A stretch of DNA of 64,000 bases from Linepithema humile. Its lineage: Eukaryota; Arthropoda; Insecta; Hymenoptera; Formicidae. The notes under the pieces are model-generated. The model worked only from the letters and a program-made list of their open reading frames with translations, was not told the origin of the DNA and ran no database searches. This document shows, one piece after another, positions 41,690-52,164 of the stretch; position 1 is the first letter of the stretch, and each line of letters starts with the position of its first letter. Made by a program: the position numbers and the translations under genes. The stretch spans positions 20,720,532-20,784,531 of the forward strand of contig NC_090131.1 in NCBI RefSeq assembly GCF_040581485.1. Reading direction: 5' to 3'.

Positions 41690-42218
41690 ATTTTTTGTGA
41701 GTGTGATTTATCGCGGTTTACCGGTGACTCTCTGTTCTTTCTGGCAAGAATTCGCACGTGTTAACACACGCCGCGTGAAGGCATGCTTTATAAGCGCCTG
41801 CGCGCTTAAGTCAGCGCGGGAAGCGCTTGCAGAACACGTTCTACGTGATTATAGGTTTGTCATTTACTTTCTTTTTTTTCATGTTTCTTCTACTTTGTTT
41901 CCTTTCGCACACACGTACACACTCCTTCTTTTTAAAATATCTGCAGCTTGTTTTTGCACTCGTTCGATAAAGTAAAACGCAATCGACTTAAAGGTCAAGA
42001 CACATTACCTCTCTTCTTCCGGAGTCATTGTCACCGACTCTCGAAAAAGTCCTACGTGCCGTGGAAAGGAGAATGCGCGAGACACACGCGTGTACTAAAG
42101 AGTTGTGACTCGAGCGGAGAGCCCCAGGTCTCATCCGACTCACACTCTGGCTCCAATCGCGACGTTATACCGGGACGACGTATGCCGGGAGTTCGCGTTG
42201 GTTAATGATAACGACGAG
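41690..42218 (+). promoter_or_regulatory. GC-rich island upstream of a candidate plus-strand first exon
   Basis: The island is CpG-rich with several palindromes (AACACGTTCTACGTG near 41832, ACACGCGTGT near 42085). A small upstream frame MPGVRVG starts at 42182 and stops just before the candidate start at 42219. Open frames extend across on both strands because AT-rich stops are scarce. It is read as promoter plus 5' UTR. Confidence 0.3.
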
Positions 42219-42318
42219 ATGCCAGATTGGCCCGCTTCGGAGTGTGGAGGAATTGAGACTGCTGCAATGACTCCGTCATCGCCCCCGGCACAGATGTGCA
42301 AAGAATTTCTTTCTGTGC
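42219..42318 (+). CDS. Candidate first coding exon, 33 codons plus one base
   Basis: ATG at 42219 (context GACGAGATGC) opens a frame that starts MPDWPASECGGIETAAM and continues through a Ser/Pro stretch to KEFLSV. It then meets a strong donor TGTGC|GTAAGT in phase 1. The frame is also open upstream to 42105 without an ATG. No domain is recognised and no plus-strand downstream exon is identified in the window. If real, the gene would have to splice across gene B or end in exons too short to see. GC-driven chance is a serious alternative. Confidence 0.25.
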
Positions 42319-44365
42319 GTAAGTTCGCAGACGTTTCTTGCCGCTTCTGTGCTTACGATGAGCGTCAGAACTGATCATATCGCGAAATTCAAATTTCTCG
42401 AGCACGAAATTTCTCGATCGCTGCTTGATTAGGTTTAACGAGCCAATCGATCGTATAAGTTTATAAATACTTAACAAAAATCTTAGCAGAAACATAATAA
42501 TGTAGGTTTTTCCACGAAGTGTTTATCTACGCTTTCAATTTAGCATTTATTTAATTAATTAGCAAGAAATGAATCAACGCTGAAAAAATATGTAAGGTTA
42601 AAAGATTACTTGGCTATTAAACAATTATTATCTTTATTAATTTCTTTACGCGAGCAAACATATGTTCTTGAATAAGATACTCATAAACTTTGTTCGTGAT
42701 GAAGTGGAGTTTTAGTTATAGGTTGTAGATGATATTTGTATCTCGATCGTAATTAATAATTGTACTCTACGAGACAGAAGAATTTTTAAATGTCAATGGA
42801 AGCGAGATGAATATTTAATTTATCCTATTTCGTCACGACGGCGCGTCTGGAATGACGCAACGAGCGTAGAAAGTTTCAATGTCGAAAATTCGGCACTGAT
42901 TACGGCTTCAGAATGAATCGTTATAGTTGTTTACGACTGTTCCAAATTTCAGTAATCATTTGCATTACTTTCTGAACTTTTATGCGGTCTGACGAAGAAT
43001 TATACGAAAATTAAATGATCATTAACTGCATTATCTCATAAACAAATATAAAAATAAGAGCGGAAAAGCAATGATGAGTTTAACACTGTGGACACGTAAT
43101 TTAACTCTTGTTTTTTTAATATTACATGAAAATTAGAAATCAGCTGTAATTGTACATTGTAAACAATGTGAATAACTCTGAAATGGATCACGAAAAATTC
43201 AAAATCGAAAGCATCCGTTTATTGCGCGTGTCATTGATACTGTACCGTCATTATTCGTTGATTACGTGAAACTTACTTGCTGCGAACTTTAATTCTATTT
43301 GATAACATTATCTGTAACAGCTAAGTGCAATGATGGTTGTTTTTGATAAATTTCCATTAAGAAAATTTAATATAAGTAAGTCTGAAACTGTGATCAAAAC
43401 GTATTTTTTATATATTAATTTATGATGGTTAATATTTCTTACACTCCAATAATTATGCTTCTGATTTGTATTGCCTTCTATATAATTTATCTTTACAGAA
43501 CCACTTTGCAGTATTACATAATAACATCATGAAACAACAAAACAGAATTCAAAACAGTATTTTAACCCTCATCTGTCATTGCCAAGTTTCACGGTTACGT
43601 TTTATTTCAGATTTTGCATCCTGCGACGGTAGGAGCGGCACGCACATATGTAAGTGTACATATTTATGATAGATTGCTGACACGCCTAACGAACTCGATC
43701 AAGTGTGCACAGCATTATGCATAACTAATTGTAAGTGAAATATAACATACTGCGAGTCGCTGTCGCGACAACATGGGTGTATATATCTATTACACCCTTT
43801 TTGATTGTACAAACTTTAACTGTACATATCAAACGCGACAGAGCTGTGCTTTCAGAAATCGCACAACGATGAACTCGCATCGAGTGAGTCTATTCATCAA
43901 ATTACAAAGAGATAAAACATATTATCAACGAAAGCGTCAAAATGTGACTAATAATTAGGTATCATTCTTATCGTAGTTGTATAATGATAAAAATCTAAAA
44001 AAAAATGAGTTATAATTGATCGTGATAGAAGTATGATAATGTGAAATTTTCATACAGACACGTGCTTTTTTCAGACATATAATATTCGACATTTATTTTT
44101 ACGCAAAATTTTATACTACAAAGTAAAATATTTCTTTGGAAAATAGATAAATAGCGAAAGAGATCACTAAAATTCAGGATATTTAAAATTATATTAAATA
44201 ATTAAAGAAATTCTATAGCAACGGGTCGAAATAGGTTTTTTCAAATTCTGATTGCAATCTATCGAAGGCACATGTTTTCGACTGAACGGATTTGGATCGA
44301 TTAGAGAGCAGTTAATCGTAATTTACCATAAACTCATGTTCAAACTGAATATTTTTCTTTTTTTA
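42319..44365. other. No gene recognised
   Basis: AT-rich after about 42480. One minus-strand donor-like site (GCAGCAA|GTAAGT, exon end 43277) stands alone. Two short plus-strand frames (43466-43669, 43773-43958) have no recognisable content. Confidence 0.4.
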
Positions 44366-44374
44366 TTTATTGAG
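44366..44374. repeat. Left target-site duplication TTTATTGAG
   Basis: This 9-bp word is identical to 46546-46554 on the other side of the fold-back element and touches the element end ATGTTCGTGAAC directly. Confidence 0.85.
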
Positions 44375-44720
44375 ATGTTCGTGAACCTAGCATATCATTT
44401 TCCAGCAGATCAAAAATAAAAGAGAGTTCTTGTCGCATGCAGTCGAGTTCTATAGTTCCTTATAGTTTTTAGTAATAGTTCTGGTGATTTTATCCAAAAA
44501 AACACCAATTGAAAAAATGATCTGCTAACTTCCCGTAGCAGATCATTTTCTAGCAGATCAAAAATAAGAGAGAGTTCTTGTCGCATGCAGTCGAGTTCTA
44601 TAGTTCCTGATAGTTTTTAATGATAGTTCTGGTAATTTTATAAAAAAAAACACCGATCGAAAAAAATGATCTGTTACGGAAAGTTAGCAGATAAAAAATA
44701 GAGGACACTGAACATATATG

Positions 44721-45503
44721 TGATATGCTGGCCGTATATTGATAGTTCTGTTGATAATTAAAGAGTTTTCGTGTAGTTCTGAGCCAGTACATTGCTTTTC
44801 CAAAGAGTTCTGACGACTAAAATAATTAAAAAATTTTTTAACAATTATTTTACCCGAAAAACACGCATTTTTGAGCATATGTGTGATATGCTGGCCGCAT
44901 ATTGATAGTTCTGCTAAAAATTAGACAGTTCTCTTCTAGTTCTGGGCGAGTACATTGCTTTTCCAAAGAGTTCTGACGACTAAAATAATTAGAAAATTTT
45001 ATAAACAATTATTTTACCCGAAAAACACGCATTTTTGAGTATATGTGTGATATGCTGGCCGTATATTGATAGTTCTGTTAATAATTAAAGAGTTTTCGTG
45101 CAGTTCTGGGCAAGTACATTGCTTTTCCAAAGAGTTCTGACGACTAAAATAATTAGAAAATTTTTTAAACAATTAATTTACCCGAAAAACGCGCATTTTT
45201 GAGCATATGTGTGATATGCTGGCCGCATATTAATAGTTCTGCTAAAAATTAGACAGTTCTCTTCTAGTTCTGGGCGAGTTCATTGTTTTTCTAAAGAGTT
45301 CTGACGACTAAAATAATTAGAAAATTTTTGAAACAATTATTTTACCCGAAAAACACGCATTTTTGAGTATATGTGTGATATGCTGGCCGTATATTAATAG
45401 TTCTGTTAATAATTAAAGAGTTTTCGTGTAGTTCTGGGCAAGTACATTGCTTTTCCAAAGAGTTCTGACGACTAAAATAATTAGAAAATTTTTTAAACAA
45501 TTA
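44721..45503 (+). repeat. Left-arm array of five ~164-bp units, two alternating types
   Basis: TGATATGCTG marks unit starts at 44721, 44884, 45048, 45212 and 45376 (spacing 163, 164, 164, 164). Units 1, 3 and 5 (type A) have CCGTATATT and a GATAATTAAA/AATAATTAAA segment followed by GAGTTTTCGTG. Units 2 and 4 (type B) have CCGCATATT and CTAAAAATTAGACAG followed by TTCTCTTCTAG. The remaining ~95 bp of each unit is common to both types. The last unit runs into the loop. Confidence 0.9.
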
Positions 45504-46199
45504 TTAATTATTAACAGAACTATCAATATACGGCCAGCATATCACACATATACTCAAAAATGCGTGTTTTTCGGGTAAAATAATTGTTTAAAAAATTTTC
45601 TAATTATTTTAGTCGTCAGAACTCTTTGGAAAAGCAATGTACTCGCCCAGAACTAGAAGAGAACTGTCTAATTTTTAGCAGAACTATCAATATGCGGCCA
45701 GCATATCACACATATGCTCAAAAATGCGCGTTTTTCGGGTAAATTAATTGTTTAAAAAATTTTCTAATTATTTTAGTCGTCAGAACTCTTTGGAAAAGCA
45801 ATGTACTTGCCCAGAACTACACGAAAACTTTTTAATTATTAACAGAACTATCAATATACGGCCAGCATATCACACATATACTAAAAAATGCGTGTTTTTC
45901 GGGTAAAATAATTGTTTAAAAAATTTTCTAATTATTTTAGTCGTCAGAACTTTTTGGAAAAGCAATGTACTCGCCCAGAACTAGAAGAGAACTGTCTAAT
46001 TTTTAGCAGAACTATCAATATGCGGCCAACATATCACATATATGTACAAAAATGCGTGTTTTTCGGGTAAAATAATTGTTAAAAAATTTTCTAATTATTT
46101 TAGTCGTCAGAACTCTTTGGAAAAGCAATGTACTGGCTCAGAACTATACGAAAACTCTTTAATTATCAACAGAACTATCAATATACGGCCAGCATATCA
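45504..46199 (-). repeat. Right-arm array, inverted copy of the ~164-bp units
   Basis: CAGCATATCA (complement of the unit start) lies at 45535, 45699, 45863 and 46190, with the variant CAACATATCA at 46027. The spacings are 164, 164, 164 and 163, the mirror of the left arm. Types run A, B, A, B, A from the centre outwards, again mirroring the left arm. Confidence 0.9.
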
Positions 46200-46545
46200 C
46201 ATATATGTTCAGTGTCCTCTATTTTTTATCTGCTAACTTTCCGTAGCAGATCATTTTTTTCGATCGGTGTTTTTTTTTATAAAATCACCAGAACTATCAT
46301 TAAAAACTATCAGGAACTATAGAACTCGACTGCATGCGACAAGAACTCTCTCTTATTTTTGATCTGCTAGAAAATGATCTGCTACGGGAAGTTAGCAGAT
46401 CATTTTTTCGATTGGTGTTTTTTTGGATAAAATCACCAGAACTATTACTAAAAACTATAAGGAACTATAGAACTCGACTGCATGCGACAAGAACTCTCTT
46501 TTATTTTTGATCTGCTGGAAAATGATATGCTAGGTTCACGAACAT

Positions 46546-46554
46546 TTTATTGAG
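46546..46554. repeat. Right target-site duplication TTTATTGAG
   Basis: Exact partner of 44366-44374, directly after the element end GTTCACGAACAT. Confidence 0.85.
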
Positions 46555-46578
46555 ATATTAGTTTATTAAAAACTTACC

Positions 46579-47150
46579 GAAAAAGACAAGTTTTATATTT
46601 GTTGTTTAATGTACTTTTCATGTTATAAAACTTTGGTTGAAAACCAAGTTTTAATCAGGCTTCTAGTAATCCATGACAGATTCAATGATGTCATTAATCG
46701 CTTCCAGATTAATTCACAAATCCGTTTAGTCGAAAAAACACCGTAAGTATCCAGACACCGCAAATATACAACAGTGCCGTTGATCGATGATAAGGATTCT
46801 GGGGGCAACTGTCCGATAACCCGTTTTAAAGTAGGAGATTGTACGATTGCGCGCCGCTCTCCACTCGCCGAATGTAACTTGTTTTTGCATTTTTATGTCC
46901 GCAAAACTGATAATAGTGGCGCGACGCGTCAACGGTAAAAAAGTTCACTGACGATTTCGACCTCGTAGCTCGATCGTCGGCAAATAATTGCTCAGTTGGA
47001 ATCGCGAGGACATCCAACAAATCATATGCGTGAAAGCTATTAAAGGACGACATAAATACACATGTTGCACGTGATATGAGACTGTGCTGCATAAAAGCGT
47101 ACGTTCTCGTCTATTTGGTTTTATTCCGTTCAACATGGAATGCGGCGTGA
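46579..47150 (-). other. Less AT-rich minus-strand island with a strong donor at its end
   Basis: In minus-strand sense the stretch ends at TTTTTCG|GTAAGT (exon end about 46579), just outside the fold-back element. Overlapping minus frames of 61-88 codons (46623-46808, 46726-46932, 46826-47092) are of mixed composition and match nothing I know. It could be a 5' untranslated exon of gene A or remains of an unrelated gene. The fold-back element lies within the intron that this reading would create. Confidence 0.25.
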
Positions 47151-47787
47151 TTATGTCGAGAATCTTGTCTTTTTAATCAATGTTCGTTAAATTAATCGTG
47201 ACTTGAATTGATTCCGTTTGTATACAAGCATACTTGAGCATTAAAAAATTGATTTATTCACATCTTTTATTTTTGAAAACATTAAATCTAAAATTTTGCG
47301 CATTCTCTGAAAGCAAAAGAAATCAAAAACTTTTCAATGTCTTCTTTTTTCAAATTATAAAAAATTACACTAAAATTCTTAGTTTGGCAATTATAAAGAT
47401 TAAATAAAAATTAAATAATTTTAATTAATCAATTAATAATTGGACAATTTTTTTGTTATTTGTAAAAATGAGATTTAGTTTAATATGTACAAATAAAATT
47501 GTATTTAGTTTGTAAAGTACAGTTTTTACAGATTTCTTTTCTTTCAAGATTGTTAAATAGTATATTTTATTTAAAAATTAAATCTATTGATTTATTAGTG
47601 CAAGGATTTAATTTTTTAAATAAAAGTTGCAGTTGTTTACAAAAATAAATTCTCTTTAGTACATGAAATGTACATACTTTGGCATTTAAATTAGAAATGA
47701 ATGCAAATGAATGAATTATAATCGCAACTAATATGCTACATGTGTTGATTGCTTTATCATAGCAACATGCGACCTACTCTTACTTAC

Positions 47788-48560
47788 CACTTTGTTCTGT
47801 CAAGTAACTGCAGGTTCGCCGCGGCAATCTGAATTAGCACGCAGATGAGTAAATACGTTCCTGTTGAAGCCTCTTCCGTTTCCGCACTTCCGTTTCTTCG
47901 GCGACGACGCTTTTTTCGCTTCCTCTCTAAACCGGTCAGCAGCACTACCGGTAATTCACGCGCGCGAGTACAAACGCTCTTTCAACCGCGCGCACTATTT
48001 TCATTCAAGATAAGCCATACTAGCTCTTGAAAATCACGCTGTTTGTGACAAAAATAGGCGTGGAAGTTTGTTTGATTTTTTCACTTTTTCTTGTCCAAAA
48101 ATTCCACAAGGTACCATATTGTTTGTCCATGCGTGTAGCTTCGATCTTGCGTATATCTATTTGCACATTTCCTCTCACGCGTGCTGAGAACCGACGACGG
48201 GATAGATAGATAGGTCCATAGTCGTGCGTTAGCTCGCAGTCATTCGACGAGCTGCCGCTCAAAATTCTCTCTCGTTCACTAGTCGGTGACTTGTAACTCG
48301 CGCGCGAAACGAAGCGAAGGCCTTCTTCTGAACCTCCTGCGCAATTTCTTTAACGACGTCGGACCCCCTCCAATGTTATTTTCCGCGAGTGGCAACTTGA
48401 ACGAAAGTGCGAGTTTCCTTAAAGCTGGTCGTGCGAGCCGATAATATGCGAGCGACGGACCTGCTCTCGTTCTGTTCTCGTCACGCTCTTGGTTTGCAAG
48501 AGGAGAAAAAAGAAAAAGATGGAAAGGCAAAAAACAAATTGGCAATCTTCGGATTGCATC
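47788..48560 (-). promoter_or_regulatory. Probable untranslated first exon and promoter, candidate for gene A
   Basis: A CpG-rich island ends on the minus strand at the strong donor AAAGTG|GTAAGT (last exon base 47788). Between 47800 and 48010 it lacks a long ATG frame, as expected for 5' UTR. CTCTC/GAGAG words cluster at 48270-48280. Gene A has an acceptor-like sequence just before its ATG (35559-35567) but no visible promoter nearby, so this island about 12 kb upstream on the same strand is a reasonable start site. The join is inferred, not shown. Confidence 0.4.
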
Positions 48561-49711
48561 TTAGTCTTGGTATGCGCATATTTTTTACTACGTGTTCTTA
48601 TATACGTATCTAAGGATACTTCCTGGTAACAAGCATTCCGATTTACCGGGATCGCGATTTCGTTGTGTAGTAATGTTTTGTTTCTGGCATCTGGTGCTCT
48701 TAAAATAGCTCACCAGGCGGATTTAACTAGTTTTACTGCGAGTTGATTTATGGACAAGTTTGAAGGATATAAAATTGTATAATTAATCTACACATGAATT
48801 GTAGAAAAGGGACACGCTCTCCCCTCTCCGTAGTAGACGAGTAGCTGAAGGTTACTTCTTTGAAGAATCAAATATTTTCAATGCGCAAGAGATGATAAAA
48901 ATTTATGTGACATTATTTATTAACATATCATCTATTAAAAATGCGTCCATGATTTTTTCCTTGTTTCTTCTTAATTGATAACTTCCGCATAATTTAATCT
49001 ATCTGTTTGACAGTTGTATGATGTTGCAACAGTCGACGAAGGTTTTATAATTATTTATTCGACCATAAACTCTGGCAAGAAAATCTCCAGTATTCTATGA
49101 GCGTATTCTATCGAACACAAATCTCATGGCACGCGAAAAAACTAACGATACACACACTGCCAGAATAAATTTTCCCTTCTGACATTGCAATCACTATAAG
49201 TATGTGTGTCTTATTCGTCAGAAGTAAAACACGCGATGTATTGCGGTAACGCAATGTAAAGCAAAACAAGTTTATTCATAAAAATTTACTTTTAAATCTG
49301 TCATTTACATGCAATAAAGTAATTATAATCGATATTTACATGTGAGAATCGCGGACTCGATTTGACGCGAGAGTCGAAGTAGACGCGTTAGTAACGATTT
49401 TTCAGTTTTGGATGTGTGAGGTATATGCATGCAAGAAATAAAAGAGCCGGTGTTTTAGTAATAAAAATTCATAATTCCTCTTCAATTTCGATAAACATCA
49501 CCTAATACATTTGTCCTTCTTTGTACCATGTCATATGTTTAATCTGTGCACAGAATAGAACGTGCGCGTTCCTTTTTCACGCTCGTACACGGAGAGAACA
49601 GTGTGGCGGCGGCAACAATATGTTTATCACATTACATAATTGTGTATTAGCGATTGCGCGTTTAACATTCGTATCAACTATACTAATGTATTTAGTAGCC
49701 ATGACAATATT
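48561..49711. other. No gene recognised
   Basis: Mixed to AT-rich sequence. Short frames only, without domains or splice context. Confidence 0.4.
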
Positions 49712-50254
49712 ATGCTCACGCTAAACGCTCTATCTACTGGCGGTGCTACGCTCTTGCTTAGTTCTCTAAAACATCACACTGGTGTCCCCAGCTGGATCCG
49801 GACTTTTAAAAAATATTCGCGTACTTTAGAAAAAGTCTTATTCCACAAATATCAAAAATGTGTTTTCATTGTACATAGTATTTTATATAGTATGTATAAA
49901 AAAGAGGTTGCTTCAGCCATCGGTGCAGCGGCAATAGGACTCCCTTACAATCATTTTAATTGCTTTAGCGAGGATTTATTTTACATGCTCGTAAATAAAA
50001 ATTTGGAAATAATGTTGTTTGCGAGACGACCAATATTGAGATGTGTCGAATATCGATACTTGACAATATCAATATTCATTAGTATATCGCGTGTTCTCGT
50101 TGCGACGCCACAATATTTCTCTGCGTATAAGCATGCATATCGCACACATGCCACTGTACATCTAACGCACGTAAAGTTCCGCCTTGTACGTCTCAAGCAT
50201 ACATACATATTGAACATACGCGTGCGAAATGTCACGCAAGCACGCGCGCGTTGA
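49712..50254 (+). other. Long open frame of unknown meaning, 180 codons from first ATG
   Basis: The frame is open from 49640, first ATG 49712, stop at 50254. It is the longest frame outside the transporter genes and the GC-rich islands. The translation is basic, with several Tyr- and Ile-rich stretches and an Ala/Gly segment (KEVASAIGAAAIGLP). I see no signal peptide, transmembrane pattern or known motif, and no strong splice or poly(A) context. It overlaps an 84-codon minus frame. It may be chance, a transposon remnant or an orphan gene. Confidence 0.15.
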
Positions 50255-52164
50255 TATTATTTATACAATCTAATAATATAACATAACTCTGCGGGATTTT
50301 CGTCGCGGCGCGCGTGTGTACACACACCTTCCTACACATATGTATGCTACAGTCGTGTTTGATTAAAACCACAAAACACACACAGCTTCCTCCATCGCAC
50401 AGCACGATCGTAAAACGAAGTGTAAGTAACGTGCGTTTACATAATTGTACTACGGTAATATTTTAATCGTGATAGGTGGCGATAGTTAGCGATATAGCAG
50501 CAGCGGTGGCGAACAGTAATAGCACGGTTGGTTTTCGTCGTCGATGCAGCAACAATTCTTCCTTTTCTTATTCTTTGTTTTTCTCGTATAATATCGCGCT
50601 CGTGACGATAGTCACAATATTCGCAGTTGTAATTGTTACAGTATCGACGTATGTATGTACAATGTACACAGTGTAACGCGTATGTTTACCACTCAACAAG
50701 ATTTACAACGAGCTCCTCTGTCTACACGTGTACGCGTGTGTATGTATATTGAAAATTACATACATAATAATATGCGTACATGTATGTCTCTGTAGGCGTA
50801 TATTCATCAATTATATCGATCCAGTAATGATCTTCGCCGCCGTAATAAAATTAGTTACTTACATGTAACTCGCACGCTTATAATTGCGCTTCGCATCGCA
50901 TGGGACACATCAATGCGAATTAATTTTGCATCACTTAAAATATGTGATTCGTAACTGCTAATCTGCTTGATGCAGTCAATTCCGTCAACTAAATGATAAA
51001 ATCCATTTACACAAATTAGTTGTAGCAGACGAGTTTCTTTTATACATTAATCAAATAAAGATTCTCTATTCCGAGTAATCAATATATTAATTCTATCTAA
51101 CAATGCGTTAATTGTCCCTTGACGAATACATTAATCGTAAAGTTTCGCTCTCCAGCGAGCGGAAAACTCATAACTTCACTTGGCTTAATTCTAGAGTTTG
51201 TTATTATCATTTTATAATTCTCTATAAATTATTTACAGTTCATCCTGCACAACAGAGATACATTTGTTGCGTGTAAATTAATAATTCATCTTCCTTTCAC
51301 TTATATGTACACATTTGTCGCAAGCATATGCAAAAAAATATCTCTCTGAATTGTGAATAATTCAAGTTTTTTCTTTGGATGCGGCCAAAAATAGATTTAA
51401 CTAACACGAGTCATAGGTGGGATCTTCTCGATCAAGGATGGTCAATCGTAGCGTACGTTGATTAGACTAAAAAAACATTATCGTTGTTTCGTATACGAGT
51501 TGCTTCCGTAAAATAAAAAAATACATGTATATTAGAATTAATAAGAATGAAAATACATTGTCTCCTTGTTAGTATATTACAGTAATTGATAGAGTATGTA
51601 AAGGTAATAAAGTATTATCGCCCTAGATTATTCGTATTTCTATATACATCGATAAATGTCATGATTCAGGCGAATGTCTAATCAGCGGCGAATTGACCGA
51701 TCCTTGTTCCAAAATTATACGATATATTCCTATGATGTAGGTTCATAATTTGTTAAAGATTACTCGATATGCACGTGCAAGAGCATTTTTTTTAATTTAA
51801 CATTTTTTCTCTCTAAATATATACTGCTTGATCGATACTGATTAAGTTAGTAAAACGCTCTTTCTATCATTTACTATTACATATAGGCAACTAAGTATCT
51901 GTACCTGATGGCATTTTCGTATATCGTTTATCAGTTTAATAAGAAAAACGAACAAAAGAAGAAAAAACAAAAAAACAAGAAAACATACATACAAGCCTAA
52001 TTTTAAGTACGATAAAAATTCCACCAGGTATGCCACTAATTTGTGCTTTATCGATTAAGTGTGTAAGAAAAAAGTACCTTTCTGAGACTTCAAAATAGCA
52101 GCCCTATCACAGTGTGGCTCGGAGTGAAGGCGATTTTTATCCGTTTAAGAAAGATCAGAAATAC
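50255..52164. other. 3' flank of gene B, no other gene seen
   Basis: It contains GCAGCAGCGG-type and alternating purine-pyrimidine stretches (ACACGTGTACGCGTGTGT near 50723) and then AT-rich DNA that would include the 3' UTR of gene B. ATTAAA in minus sense near 51932 is a possible weak poly(A) signal about 230 bp past the stop. Confidence 0.4.

Larger units (their letters stand above)
44375..46545. mobile_element. 2171-bp fold-back transposable element with repeat-filled arms
   Basis: The element starts ATGTTCGTGAACC and ends GGTTCACGAACAT. It is flanked by the exact 9-bp duplication TTTATTGAG. The arms are 44375-45416 and 45504-46545, 1042 bp each. Paired landmarks always sum to 90920, so there is no net length difference between arms. 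The loop is 87 bp (45417-45503). Over the outer ~500 bp I count about nine mismatches by eye (about 98% identity). Each arm has an outer module in which a segment repeats with a 148-bp period (44404, 44552), then five ~164-bp units. It encodes no protein; the frames at 44598-44878 and 46042-46322 are mirror images of one repeat. A 9-bp duplication plus long repeat-built arms is the known character of Foldback (FB) elements, and MULEs also make 9-bp duplications. The class is inferred, the structure is seen. Confidence 0.9.

Noticed and set aside
44721..46199. Regular repeat array as a possible CRISPR
   Set aside because: Units are ~164 bp, contiguous and lack unique spacers, and the host is eukaryotic.
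44598..46322. Four 64-codon frames of nearly identical peptides in the fold-back element
   Set aside because: They are mirror copies of the inverted arms. The frame is broken in the other repeat units and no protein family is recognised.
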